Below, in pieces: positions 7,961 to 16,552 of a stretch of DNA of 32,231 nucleotides. Position 1 is the first letter of the stretch. Every line of letters starts with the position of its first letter. Under the pieces are notes generated by a model that was not told the DNA's origin, did not search any database, and saw nothing but the letters and a program-made list of their open reading frames with translations. The stretch lies in the NCBI GenBank assembly GCA_003280445.1, contig QCEW01000017.1:1-32231 (forward strand), read 5' to 3'. Position numbers and translations under genes: made by a program. The stretch comes from Prochlorococcus sp. AG-363-A03 (GTDB lineage: Bacteria > Cyanobacteriota > Cyanobacteriia > PCC-6307 > Cyanobiaceae).

Positions 7961-9028
7961 TCACCAATCTTCCCCTATTGACCAGCCAAGAGTTTCACCT
8001 GAATGAAATGGTTTTACAAAATCATTGGGATCACCATCTAATCCAACGTCAATCATTTGAGGTACGGAAATATCTTTTTTAACGAAAGTTATTTTCTCTG
8101 TGTTTAAAGGTAATTCATAAAAAGTTGCTCCATTAATACTTGAAAAAGCTTCAAACCTATCTAGGGCATTTTCTTCTTCAAAAACTTTTAAATAGCTTGC
8201 TAAAGCGAAAGGGGCATTAAAGATTCCTGCACATCCACATGAGCTTTCCTTAAACCTACGAGTATGAGGTGCTGAATCAGTTCCAAGGAAAAAGCAAGGT
8301 TTACCACTAGTCGCCGCTTGTCTTAGAGCAATACGATGAATTTCACGTTTAGCTGTGGGTAAGCAATAAAAATCACTCCTTAACCCACCATTGAACATTG
8401 CATTTCGATTGATATGGAGATGATGAGGTGTGATTGTAGCTGCTAAATCAAACTCACTGTTTTCTACAAAGTCGATTGCATCTATTGTCGTGATATGTTC
8501 CAAAACCACTTTAAGTGATGAAAATCTTCGTAATAATGGTTCAAGATGTCGCTCAATAAAAACAGCTTCTCTATCAAATACATCAATATTAAAATCGGTA
8601 ACTTCTCCATGAATCAATAATGGCATTCCAATTCTTTCCATCGTCTCAAATAAATTGTCGACTTTACTTATATCTGTAACTCCATAAGAGGAATTAGTTG
8701 TCACATTAGCTGGATAGAGCTTTGCCCCATGGAATACACCTTCTCTAAAGCCTCTCTCTAAGACCTCCGGAGGCATATCGTCTGTAAGATATGCTGTCAT
8801 TAATGGGGTGAAAGAGACACCTTCAGGGATAGACTGGATAATTCTTTTTTTATACTCTTGTGCTTGGTCTAAAGTAGTTATCGGCGGATCAAGATTAGGC
8901 ATGATAATTGCACGGCAAAACACATCTGCTGTGTGACTTAAAACACCTTTAAGAATCTTTCCATCTCTCAAATGCAAATGCCAATCATCCGGCTTTAATA
9001 ATGAGATTTGATTAACAGAAGCAATCAC
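7961..9028 (-). CDS. pyrC: Dihydroorotase
   Basis: Class II (PyrC-type) zinc amidohydrolase of 355 residues, third step of pyrimidine synthesis: ring closure of carbamoyl aspartate to dihydroorotate. Metal ligands visible: HLHLRD (His17, His19), the carbamylated lysine in GAKLYPA (Lys103), LLIHGE, LEHITT, and the catalytic aspartate in GTDSAPHT. MPNLDPPITT is the conserved substrate-binding segment. Length is normal. It is transcribed away from the cation exchanger gene across a 148-base gap. Confidence 0.97.
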   Translation of the reverse strand: MIASVNQISLLKPDDWHLHLRDGKILKGVLSHTADVFCRAIIMPNLDPPITTLDQAQEYKKRIIQSIPEGVSFTPLMTAYLTDDMPPEVLERGFREGVFHGAKLYPANVTTNSSYGVTDISKVDNLFETMERIGMPLLIHGEVTDFNIDVFDREAVFIERHLEPLLRRFSSLKVVLEHITTIDAIDFVENSEFDLAATITPHHLHINRNAMFNGGLRSDFYCLPTAKREIHRIALRQAATSGKPCFFLGTDSAPHTRRFKESSCGCAGIFNAPFALASYLKVFEEENALDRFEAFSSINGATFYELPLNTEKITFVKKDISVPQMIDVGLDGDPNDFVKPFHSGETLGWSIGEDW

Positions 9029-9176
9029 AGTATTAAAGCTTTTTCAATGTATATCTTATCCAAACTTGATTCATAAGTCTTCAAGTATCAATAAGGAGCT
9101 AATGTATTAAGATAATACCAAATAGAAATAATATAAATTAATTCACTACTTTAGTTTCTCAATAAATCACTAAATT

Positions 9177-10271
9177 ATGCCATCAATATTATTGTCATTT
9201 TTAGAGCTTATTGCTGGGATACTTTTACTTTTTAGCGGTGGAGAGTTCTTTATTCAAGGATCTGTAGCTCTTGCCTTAATCCTTGGGATCCCTCAGCTAG
9301 TTATTGGTTTAACAATAGTATCTCTCGGAACAAGTGCACCAGAACTATTTGTGAGTGTTAACTCCTCTCTTGCTGGATCAGATAGTCTAGCTTTGAGCAA
9401 CATTGTTGGCAGCAATATTTTCAATGTGATGGTGGTTCTTGGAGGAAGTGCACTTTTACGACCTTTAAGAGTTGAAAGTCGTCTTGTAAGGAGAGACATT
9501 CCTCTTCTTTTAGGAGTATCAACTGCCGTTTGGGGGATGGCCGCTTCAGAGCTGATAACTTGGCAATTTGGAGTAGCTTTAATAGTTGCGCTAATAATAA
9601 ATACAACATGGGAAATTCGTACAGCAAGAGAGGAACCTCAAAAGACCCAAGAAGCAGAGCCAGAAATCAATATCGAAAAAGACTCAACAAGTTTATTAAA
9701 TGCAGGTGTGAAATTATTAGGTGGTATTTTCTTACTTACTATTGGATCACGACTATTAATAGAAGGCGCATCTACTATTGCAGGATTATTAGGGGTAAGT
9801 GAAGCTATAATTGGGTTAACAATAGTTTCGCTGGGAACCTCTTTACCTGAGTTAATCACGTCATTAGTGGCCGCTATTCGTGGTCAAACTGATCTAGCGA
9901 TAGGCAACGTAATTGGAAGTTGTTTATTAAATCAATTACTAGTTTTAGGTAGCTGTTCTGTATTATCTGGAAGGAGTGGTTTAGTCGTTGAGAATTTACT
10001 AATAACTAAGGATATTCCTATCATGGTAATTACTACTCTTGCGTGCATGCCAATTTTTTGGACAAAAGGAATAATTAGCAGAGGAGAAGGTGGTGTTTTA
10101 TTAGGATTGTATATGCTTTACATTGCAGACAAAATAATACCTCTAACTCTACCAAGTTTACATTCAGCATTCAAAGAATTAGTTTTTATAGCCATATCAT
10201 TATCAATCATAATAATTATATATAAGACAATTGCTTACTGGTTAAGACTAAGAAAAAGTTCTAATAACTAA
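9177..10271 (+). CDS. Calcium/cation antiporter, CaCA superfamily (K+-dependent Na+/Ca2+ exchanger-like)
   Basis: Integral membrane exchanger of 364 residues with the internal duplication of the CaCA superfamily. The two alpha repeats are nearly identical: GLTIVSLGTSAPEL at about 44-57 and GLTIVSLGTSLPEL at about 213-226, each followed by a second signature, SNIVGSNIFNVMVVLG or GNVIGSCLLNQLLVLG. The conserved glutamates in these repeats bind the transported cation. A hydrophilic loop rich in Glu (about 150-172) joins the halves. About ten hydrophobic segments are expected. The family exchanges Ca2+ for Na+ or H+; substrate cannot be settled from sequence. No Shine-Dalgarno site is seen. Confidence 0.92.
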   Translation: MPSILLSFLELIAGILLLFSGGEFFIQGSVALALILGIPQLVIGLTIVSLGTSAPELFVSVNSSLAGSDSLALSNIVGSNIFNVMVVLGGSALLRPLRVESRLVRRDIPLLLGVSTAVWGMAASELITWQFGVALIVALIINTTWEIRTAREEPQKTQEAEPEINIEKDSTSLLNAGVKLLGGIFLLTIGSRLLIEGASTIAGLLGVSEAIIGLTIVSLGTSLPELITSLVAAIRGQTDLAIGNVIGSCLLNQLLVLGSCSVLSGRSGLVVENLLITKDIPIMVITTLACMPIFWTKGIISRGEGGVLLGLYMLYIADKIIPLTLPSLHSAFKELVFIAISLSIIIIIYKTIAYWLRLRKSSNN

Positions 10272-10285
10272 TGCCTTTATATAAA

Positions 10286-11647
10286 TCATTTCATTGTCAC
10301 AAATTCCTCGGCTATTGTAGGATGCAATGCCATTGTATTATCAAAATCAGATTTTTTAGCGCCTAGCATTAGCGAGATTGATGCCATCTGAATAATCTCA
10401 GATGCATTCTCACCAATCATATGACATCCCAAAATTTTATTATTATTTTTATCAACAATTAGCTTTAAAATACATTTAGGGCCATTCTTTGGTAATGATT
10501 TAGATAAGGGCCTAAATATTGATCTATATACTTTAATATTATCTTTTCCAATCAATTTGATAGCCTTCTCTTCAGTTATGCCGACAGAAGCTATTTCAGG
10601 CTGACTAAATACAGCATAAGGAACAAAATCATAGTTAACCTTACGATCTGATTCGCCATAATTTCTATCAGCAAACTTTCTACCCTCATCAATTGCAACA
10701 GGTGTCAAGTTGATCCTGTCAGTGACATCTCCTATAGCAAAGATATTAGAAATGTTTGTTTTACTTTCACTATCAACTTTAATTTTATTTTCAAGAATTT
10801 CTATGCCCGCTTGTTCTAACTTCAACCCATCTAAAAATGGCTCTCTCCCAGTAGCAAAAAGCAATCCATTCGAGTCAAACTCTTTACCTGTATTTGTTTT
10901 TATAATTAAAGATCCAGGAGTTCCTTTTAGTGAAGAAACATTCTCACTAAACTTTAAATTAATTCCTTTGTTTTTCATTGCCTCGGTTAATGCTGAAGAA
11001 AGTTCAAAATCAAATCCTCTTAAGATTCTTTCACTTCTAACTAATTGAGTAACGTCAACACCTAAACCCTGCAATATGCATGCAAATTCACATGCAATAT
11101 ACCCCGCACCAACAATTGTAATTTTTTTTGGAAAGCTTTTAAGAAGAAACATATCATCACTTGTCCAGCCTAAAGATGCTCCCTCGATTCTTGGCCTTTT
11201 AGGTCTTCCTCCTACTGAGATAAGGATTTTTTCTCCATAAAGTTCATTCAAAGACTCTCCATTCTCTCGGTTTTTTATGGCAACACAATTTGAATTTCTA
11301 AACTCACCCCAACCTTTAAAAAGCTCAACATTAGCCTTATTTAAAAAATTCTCATGTAATTCATTCAGCCTTTGAACTTCTTTTCGAACATTGGTTAATA
11401 AAACCTCTGATTTAATTTTTAAATTATCAAAATCAAATCCATAAGAGGGTGCAGACAACAGACTATCTAAAAGAGAAGAACCACAAACCAATAGTTTTTT
11501 AGGAACACAACCTCTGATTACACATGTTCCCCCAACAAGATCACCCTCGACTATCGCGACAGAGGCTCCATAACTAGCAGCTTTTTTTGCAGCAGCCAAT
11601 CCGCCAGATCCTGCACCAATGACAATTAAATCAAAAGACTTTTTCAA
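10286..11647 (-). CDS. gor: Glutathione reductase (NADPH)
   Basis: FAD-dependent disulfide oxidoreductase of 453 residues that regenerates reduced glutathione. Visible: FAD-binding GAGSGGLAAAKKAASYGA, redox pair GGTCVIRGCVPKK (Cys42, Cys47), NAD(P) site IVGAGYIACEFA, FAD motif IFAIGDVTD, and a C-terminal HPTIAEE with the catalytic His442-Glu447 pair. The CVIRGCVPKK form is that of glutathione reductase rather than lipoamide dehydrogenase or mercuric reductase. It lies 41 bases from, and divergent to, the glutathione-S-transferase-like gene, so both may share a control region. Confidence 0.95.
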   Translation of the reverse strand: MKKSFDLIVIGAGSGGLAAAKKAASYGASVAIVEGDLVGGTCVIRGCVPKKLLVCGSSLLDSLLSAPSYGFDFDNLKIKSEVLLTNVRKEVQRLNELHENFLNKANVELFKGWGEFRNSNCVAIKNRENGESLNELYGEKILISVGGRPKRPRIEGASLGWTSDDMFLLKSFPKKITIVGAGYIACEFACILQGLGVDVTQLVRSERILRGFDFELSSALTEAMKNKGINLKFSENVSSLKGTPGSLIIKTNTGKEFDSNGLLFATGREPFLDGLKLEQAGIEILENKIKVDSESKTNISNIFAIGDVTDRINLTPVAIDEGRKFADRNYGESDRKVNYDFVPYAVFSQPEIASVGITEEKAIKLIGKDNIKVYRSIFRPLSKSLPKNGPKCILKLIVDKNNNKILGCHMIGENASEIIQMASISLMLGAKKSDFDNTMALHPTIAEEFVTMK

Positions 11648-11688
11648 TTTTGCAACCTAGTATTATTTCCCTATTCTCATTGAAATAA

Positions 11689-12930
11689 ATGAATTCAACC
11701 AGAAATGCAATGAGTTGGGAAGAATTAGCAATATATGCGGCTAATCCAATTGATCAAATCAATGGGTTGAACAACCCATATTCCCCACTTCGTCTTTTTA
11801 ATAAAAGTAAGTCCAAAGCAATTGTTACTCTTTACAGAGATAATCATGCTTGGTGTCCTTATTGCCAAAAAGTTTGGATTTGGTTAGAGCTTAAGAAAAT
11901 TCCCTACCAGGTTAAAAAAGTAACAATGCGTTGCTATGGAGACAAGGAAAGATGGTATTTAAGCAAAGTACCCTCAGGAATGCTCCCTGCAATAGAAATT
12001 GAGAACCATGTAATAACAGAAAGCGATGAGATCCTATTTGTATTAGAGGAAATTTATGGACCTTTAGGCAAATCACTAAACGATAAGAAAGTATTAGAAC
12101 ATAGAAGACTTGAAAGAGAATTATTCTCATCATGGTGTAATTGGTTATGCCGCAACTCTCTTTTCCAAATTCAAGAAGAACAAAAGAAAGAAAATTTCAA
12201 AAATGTTGCAACTAAATTTGAGGAAGAATTACAAAAGGATGCTTCAGGGTGGCTCACACCAATCTCAACAGAACATGGTGAAAAGCCTGGATCAGCAGAT
12301 GTTATTTTTATTCCATATGTTGAAAGAATGAATGCCTCATTGGCTTACTACAAAGGATATTCATTAAGAGAAGAGCATCCTTTTATAAACACATGGCTTA
12401 AAAATCTAGAGAAACTTGATGAATATAGAGGAACTCAAGGAGATTTTCATACTCATGCTCACGATTTACCTCCTCAAATGGGAGGTTGCTTTACTTATTC
12501 AAACGCAAAGCAACAATTATTTTCCCAAGAGATTGACATTGGTTCTGGATTAGGACAATTAGAGTTAATAGATTCCAAAGTCGATCAAAAATCTGAACAA
12601 AAATATGAGGCATTAGCTTTAGAAAGAGTTATCAAACATAAAGAGAGAATTATTGCTGTTAGCCCAATGAAAAATAAATTATTTGATCAGCCATTAAGAG
12701 CAGCCTTAACTTCTATGATTTCAAAACAAGATTGCTCTCCGGAAAAGAATAGTGCCTCTGCCTTACGATACCTCCGAGATAGAATTTCGGTCCCAAGGGA
12801 TATGCCTTTACTATCGGGAAGATTGTTTAGGCAAGCTCTTGAACGCACAGCATGTATTGATGGTAGTGCTCTAGGTCCAGAAATACCTATAAGAAATAGA
12901 CTCGATCAAAATCCTAAACAATTTGATTAA
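11689..12930 (+). CDS. Glutathione S-transferase family protein with long C-terminal extension
   Basis: A 413-residue protein. Residues about 45-130 form a thioredoxin-fold GST N-domain with a glutaredoxin-like CPYC (Cys56, Cys59) in NHAWCPYCQKVWIWLELKKI, the PSGMLPAIE cis-proline and ESDEIL. A helical GST C-domain follows to about residue 255. The remaining 150 or so residues are charged, without a motif I know, with a segment around CSPEKNSASALRYLRDRISV that resembles the C-terminus seen in related cyanobacterial GSTs. Likely function is glutathione-dependent thiol chemistry; substrate unknown. Its divergent pairing with glutathione reductase supports a glutathione role by inference. Confidence 0.82.
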   Translation: MNSTRNAMSWEELAIYAANPIDQINGLNNPYSPLRLFNKSKSKAIVTLYRDNHAWCPYCQKVWIWLELKKIPYQVKKVTMRCYGDKERWYLSKVPSGMLPAIEIENHVITESDEILFVLEEIYGPLGKSLNDKKVLEHRRLERELFSSWCNWLCRNSLFQIQEEQKKENFKNVATKFEEELQKDASGWLTPISTEHGEKPGSADVIFIPYVERMNASLAYYKGYSLREEHPFINTWLKNLEKLDEYRGTQGDFHTHAHDLPPQMGGCFTYSNAKQQLFSQEIDIGSGLGQLELIDSKVDQKSEQKYEALALERVIKHKERIIAVSPMKNKLFDQPLRAALTSMISKQDCSPEKNSASALRYLRDRISVPRDMPLLSGRLFRQALERTACIDGSALGPEIPIRNRLDQNPKQFD

Positions 12931-12963
12931 AAATAAGATTCCTCTAACTATGGAATATTAAAT

Positions 12964-14364
12964 TCAACGACGTTTTCGTGAATCAATCTGAAGAAGATCC
13001 TTCACTTTTTGAACCTGACTTGCTAATTGCGGCTCACTTGATAATTTCTTTTCTACTTGTTCAATGGCATACATTACTGTTGTATGATCCTTTCCCCCAA
13101 AAGATTCTCCAATACGAGGAAGACTTAAATCTGTTCCATGACGCATTAGATACATACCTACCTGTCTTGCCTGACTAACAGGCCTACGTCTACTAGGACT
13201 CCGCATTTCTTCCTCAGTGACTCCAAAGACTTCAGCCACTTTTTCTAGTACTTGCTTAGGCTTAACTTCTACTCCTTGTCCAGTAGGATCAAGCATCGGT
13301 GCTACTGATTCCACTGTCATTGGCAACCCTGTTATGGAGGCAAAAGCAACAGCACGAGTAAATGCTCCCTCTAACTCTCTTATATTAGAGGTGAATCTTC
13401 CAGCTATAAACTGAATCAAATCTCTTGGCAAGCGCATCCTTTCATGCTCAGCTTTTTTTTGTAATATTGCCATTCTCGTTTCCAAATCGGGCGCTTGTAT
13501 ATCTGCAATTAGTCCCATTGAGAATCTTGAAATCAATCGTTCTTGCAAACGAGGTATCTGACTTGGTGGCCTATCACTTGTAAGAACAATTTGCCTACCG
13601 GCCTCGTGCAAAGCATTAAAAGTATGAAAGAATTCTTCTTGGGTATATTCTTTACCCTCTATAAATTGAATATCGTCGACCAAAATCAAATCAGCTTCTC
13701 TATATCTATTTCTGAAAGCCTGCATTCCATCTTTTCTGATCGCAACTATTAAATCATTAGTAAAGGTCTCAGTAGAAACATACGCAACCTTTGCTCCCGG
13801 ATCTATTTCCAATCTGTAATGACCAATAGATTGCATGAGATGGGTTTTACCTAGACCAACTCCTCCACAAATAAATAATGGATTAAACTCACGACCAGGG
13901 GCCTCGGCTACTGCCATTGCTGCAGCATGAGCCATCCGACTATTGGGACCTACAACAAATCTATTAAAAACATATCGAAGATTTAAACCAGGTAAAAATT
14001 TTTTTATTGGGGTATGCTTCGATCTAACGTCTGAATTCTCAGGAGAAACAAGAGAGTTATTTTCTACATTTGAAAAAGTCTTTTTTTTATTGCTTTTATT
14101 TGATGAAAACTCTTCCTTAACTTTTATATAAACCTTAACGTCATGGCCAAATATCTCTGATGCAATCTCTTCAATTGTACGAGAGTAATTTTTCCTTAAC
14201 CAATCACTTGTAAAGCTATTTGGAGCAAGCAAAGTCAAACAGCCATCTTTGAAATCAAAGAATTCAGCAGGGCGTATCCATGTTTCGTATGAAGGCTTAC
14301 TTAAATTCTTTTGCAGTAATTGCTGCACCTTCGTCCATAGCTCATTCCGAGTTGGCACAGGCAT
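12964..14364 (-). CDS. dnaA: Chromosomal replication initiator DnaA
   Basis: AAA+ initiator of 466 residues. Domain I at about 1-85 ([21 protein letters not shown]); a short polar linker to about 125; AAA+ domain III with Walker [10 protein letters not shown] (about 167-175), LILVDDIQF Walker B and the sensor [11 protein letters not shown]; and domain IV with the DnaA-box-binding signature [17 protein letters not shown]. Length is usual. dnaN is not adjacent, and I see no cluster of DnaA boxes, so the window does not look like a replication origin; in cyanobacteria dnaA is often separated from it. A single weak box-like TTATCCCAA lies upstream at 14448-14456. Confidence 0.97.
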   Translation of the reverse strand: MPVPTRNELWTKVQQLLQKNLSKPSYETWIRPAEFFDFKDGCLTLLAPNSFTSDWLRKNYSRTIEEIASEIFGHDVKVYIKVKEEFSSNKSNKKKTFSNVENNSLVSPENSDVRSKHTPIKKFLPGLNLRYVFNRFVVGPNSRMAHAAAMAVAEAPGREFNPLFICGGVGLGKTHLMQSIGHYRLEIDPGAKVAYVSTETFTNDLIVAIRKDGMQAFRNRYREADLILVDDIQFIEGKEYTQEEFFHTFNALHEAGRQIVLTSDRPPSQIPRLQERLISRFSMGLIADIQAPDLETRMAILQKKAEHERMRLPRDLIQFIAGRFTSNIRELEGAFTRAVAFASITGLPMTVESVAPMLDPTGQGVEVKPKQVLEKVAEVFGVTEEEMRSPSRRRPVSQARQVGMYLMRHGTDLSLPRIGESFGGKDHTTVMYAIEQVEKKLSSEPQLASQVQKVKDLLQIDSRKRR

Positions 14365-14589
14365 TACATAATGGAATATGAGTGTAGCTAAAAACTTTAA
14401 TCAGTCATTCTTAAATTTGGGAATCCAGTTCTATAATTTAGAGTACATTATCCCAAAAATCAGCCATCACAATGGATTAGAAAGATCAATGCAGGTATTT
14501 ATTTATTTTCTTTCAGAACAAAAATTAATCAGATGCAATGAACAGTAACTTAAGCTTTAAAAAGATGGAATGATCTGAGATTAATCACT

Positions 14590-15321
14590 ATGGATCTTGT
14601 TAAAAGTAAAATAGAAGATACAAAAAGATTCAAAACAAACTACAAAGCAACAATAATTTTAATGACGAGATGGCACGCTGCATATAGATGTAAAAGTCGT
14701 TTATCAAAGGATATAGGGGCCTTTAAAGCGGCAAAGATACAAGAGAAACTAACAAATCACACAATCAATGTAGCCAAAGAAATTCAAAAAAAAGGTATCG
14801 CAGAAATAAAAGTTGCCATCGATGGAATTGGTATTAAAGCCGCAAAAAAATGGGCATTATTAAATAAAGTCAAAACGGTAGCAATTCAAGGTCCTGGAAA
14901 TCTAGGAACAAAAATGAAAAGACAGTTTTTAAAGACTCATTCTGAAAAAACTCTTTCACACAAAACTAGAAAACCTATTTTACTAATTGGAACGGATTTG
15001 CCATCAATTTCGCATTTTGAATTAATTCAAGCAATCCAAATACTAAATAAGAAAGAAATGGTTTTAGGCCCTTCAAGTGACGGCGGATATTGGCTTATAG
15101 GACTATCTCATAAACTTTTAAATCCTTTATGTTCCTGGCCATTTTCTGGTATAAGTTGGGGAACAGATAAAGTCCTTCAACAAACAATTCGATTAGCATC
15201 CTCAAATCAAATCAATTATCAACTTCTTCAAAATAAAAATGATTTGGATAATATTATGGATTTATCAACATGGCTAGATTACAAAAGTTTCCGACTATCA
15301 GCATCATCATACCAACTTTAA
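14590..15321 (+). CDS. DUF2064 / TIGR04282-type glycosyltransferase-like protein
   Basis: A 243-residue GT-A-fold protein of the family called TIGR04282 (arsenosugar biosynthesis glycosyltransferase; DUF2064). Visible: the N-terminal LMTRWHAAYRCKSRL (compare the family's K..P..G..KTRL), LLIGTDLPSISHFEL, and LGPSSDGGYWLIGL followed by ISWGTDKVL. These mark a nucleotide-sugar-type pocket. The family name rests on its neighbourhood in other genomes; I see no arsM or arsS here. ATG at 14590 is used, though the family core begins near residue 22. It overlaps the next gene by 52 bases, so the pair is surely cotranscribed. Confidence 0.82.
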   Translation: MDLVKSKIEDTKRFKTNYKATIILMTRWHAAYRCKSRLSKDIGAFKAAKIQEKLTNHTINVAKEIQKKGIAEIKVAIDGIGIKAAKKWALLNKVKTVAIQGPGNLGTKMKRQFLKTHSEKTLSHKTRKPILLIGTDLPSISHFELIQAIQILNKKEMVLGPSSDGGYWLIGLSHKLLNPLCSWPFSGISWGTDKVLQQTIRLASSNQINYQLLQNKNDLDNIMDLSTWLDYKSFRLSASSYQL

Positions 15322-15974
15322 ATGAAGCGATTCACCTACCTCTTCTCATCGCTGATTTAAATGCCTGGCCATATAATTTTGAATTAATCATAGTTGACGG
15401 TGAAAGCACAGATTTAACTGTTTCTATTGCAAAGATACAAGGAATAGATGTTATTAAAAGCCCAAAAAAAAATAGAGGATATCAATTAAAAATTGGTGCT
15501 TCAAAGGCAAAAGGGGATTGGTTTTTATTTCTACATGCTGATAGCAGATTAGACTCAACTTGGGCAAAAAGTATCTATAAAATAATACAAAATAAGACAT
15601 CAAAAAATCTTGCATGGTATTTCGACTTTAAAATAAAAAGAGATAATATAGAGTTTAGATTTTTAGAACTAGCTGTAGCGCTAAGAAGCCAATTTTTTCA
15701 ACTCCCTTATGGAGATCAAGGTTTACTAATACATAAAGATCTATATTTCAATGCAGGGGAGTTCTCTTCCTTAAAAATAATGGAAGATCTCGACTTCATA
15801 ACAAGAATTACTAAAATCACTAAAGTACGGCGTATTAGAGAAAATATATATACAGATGACATAAAGTGGTCTGATACGAATATAATTAAACGCGCAATTA
15901 AAAACGCTAAATTAAGAAAAAAGTGGCGACAGGGTTATGACATTGATTACTTATCAAAAGAATACAATTCATAA
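15270..15974 (+). CDS. Family 2 glycosyltransferase, TIGR04283-type
   Basis: A 234-residue GT2 enzyme. ISIIIPTLNEAIHLPLLI starts the nucleotide-binding fold, IIVDGESTDLT carries the first aspartate, KNRGYQLKIGASKAKGDW precedes FLHADSRL (the DxD-like metal site is HAD), and PYGDQGLLIHKDLYF and MEDLDFITR follow. This order is that of the TIGR04283 family named for arsenosugar synthesis and usually partnered with the DUF2064 protein, as it is here. No other start codon precedes the catalytic fold, so the 52-base overlap with the upstream gene seems genuine. Donor and acceptor are unknown. Confidence 0.85.
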   Translation: MARLQKFPTISIIIPTLNEAIHLPLLIADLNAWPYNFELIIVDGESTDLTVSIAKIQGIDVIKSPKKNRGYQLKIGASKAKGDWFLFLHADSRLDSTWAKSIYKIIQNKTSKNLAWYFDFKIKRDNIEFRFLELAVALRSQFFQLPYGDQGLLIHKDLYFNAGEFSSLKIMEDLDFITRITKITKVRRIRENIYTDDIKWSDTNIIKRAIKNAKLRKKWRQGYDIDYLSKEYNS

Positions 15975-15996
15975 TTTTTTAAAGTAAGCTAACTGC

Positions 15997-16539
15997 TTAA
16001 TTTGAATACCAAAATGCACATTTATTACCTTTTGGTTCTAAAGTCCAACCTTGCCTCTTATAAAAAGTAATCACATCAGAATCAGCAAACAAAGTTACTC
16101 TACTAATACCTTCTCTTTTTAAACATCTCATCAAATATGACATAAGTTCCTTTCCTAATCCATAACCTTGATAAACAGGATTAATTGCTACATCCCAAAT
16201 TGTTGCATCAATAAATCCATCCCCAGTGCATCTTGCAAAACCAATCAACCTTGGAAATTTAGGATCATGTTGCCATAGCCCAACCTTAAGCAAGCTATTA
16301 TCTAGAGCTCGCTTTACTCTCCTCAGCGGTCTTCTACCCCAACCAACTGCTTGAAGAAGTTGCTCAAGTTCAATTAAATCAAAAGATTTTGAATTACTAA
16401 ACACAAAAAGAGAAGTATTATCTTCGTTAAAGTATTGAAGAGCTTGTTGTCCGTATATATTTTTTAATGTTTCATCAGAAAGCATATTTTCATTTTTCCA
16501 TCCTGGCATACCTATTTTTTTTGATCCTAAATTAATCAT
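15997..16539 (-). CDS. GNAT-family N-acetyltransferase (Ycf52/GNAT2-like)
   Basis: A 180-residue acetyltransferase. The acetyl-CoA-binding motif is VYQGYGLGKELM, preceded by DATIWDVAINP and followed by LFADSDVITFYKRQGW. The middle segment LLQAVGWGRRPLRRVKRAL is characteristic of the cyanobacterial and plastid group (Ycf52, nuclear-encoded GNAT proteins), whose members can acetylate protein lysines or N-termini. Substrate is not known here. It ends 22 bases from the convergent glycosyltransferase gene and follows the ABC transporter gene by 13 bases. Confidence 0.85.
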   Translation of the reverse strand: MINLGSKKIGMPGWKNENMLSDETLKNIYGQQALQYFNEDNTSLFVFSNSKSFDLIELEQLLQAVGWGRRPLRRVKRALDNSLLKVGLWQHDPKFPRLIGFARCTGDGFIDATIWDVAINPVYQGYGLGKELMSYLMRCLKREGISRVTLFADSDVITFYKRQGWTLEPKGNKCAFWYSN

Positions 16540-16552
16540 AAATTAATACTAT

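Noticed and set aside
9092-9110. AAGGAG site followed by ATG TAT TAA upstream of the cation exchanger
   Set aside because: It encodes only two codons before a stop; although in frame with the exchanger it cannot be its start, and a leader peptide of two residues has no other support.
14448-14456. DnaA-box-like TTATCCCAA upstream of dnaA, suggesting an origin
   Set aside because: Only one weak match (7 of 9) and no cluster, no DUE-like block beyond ordinary AT-rich DNA, and no dnaN next door.
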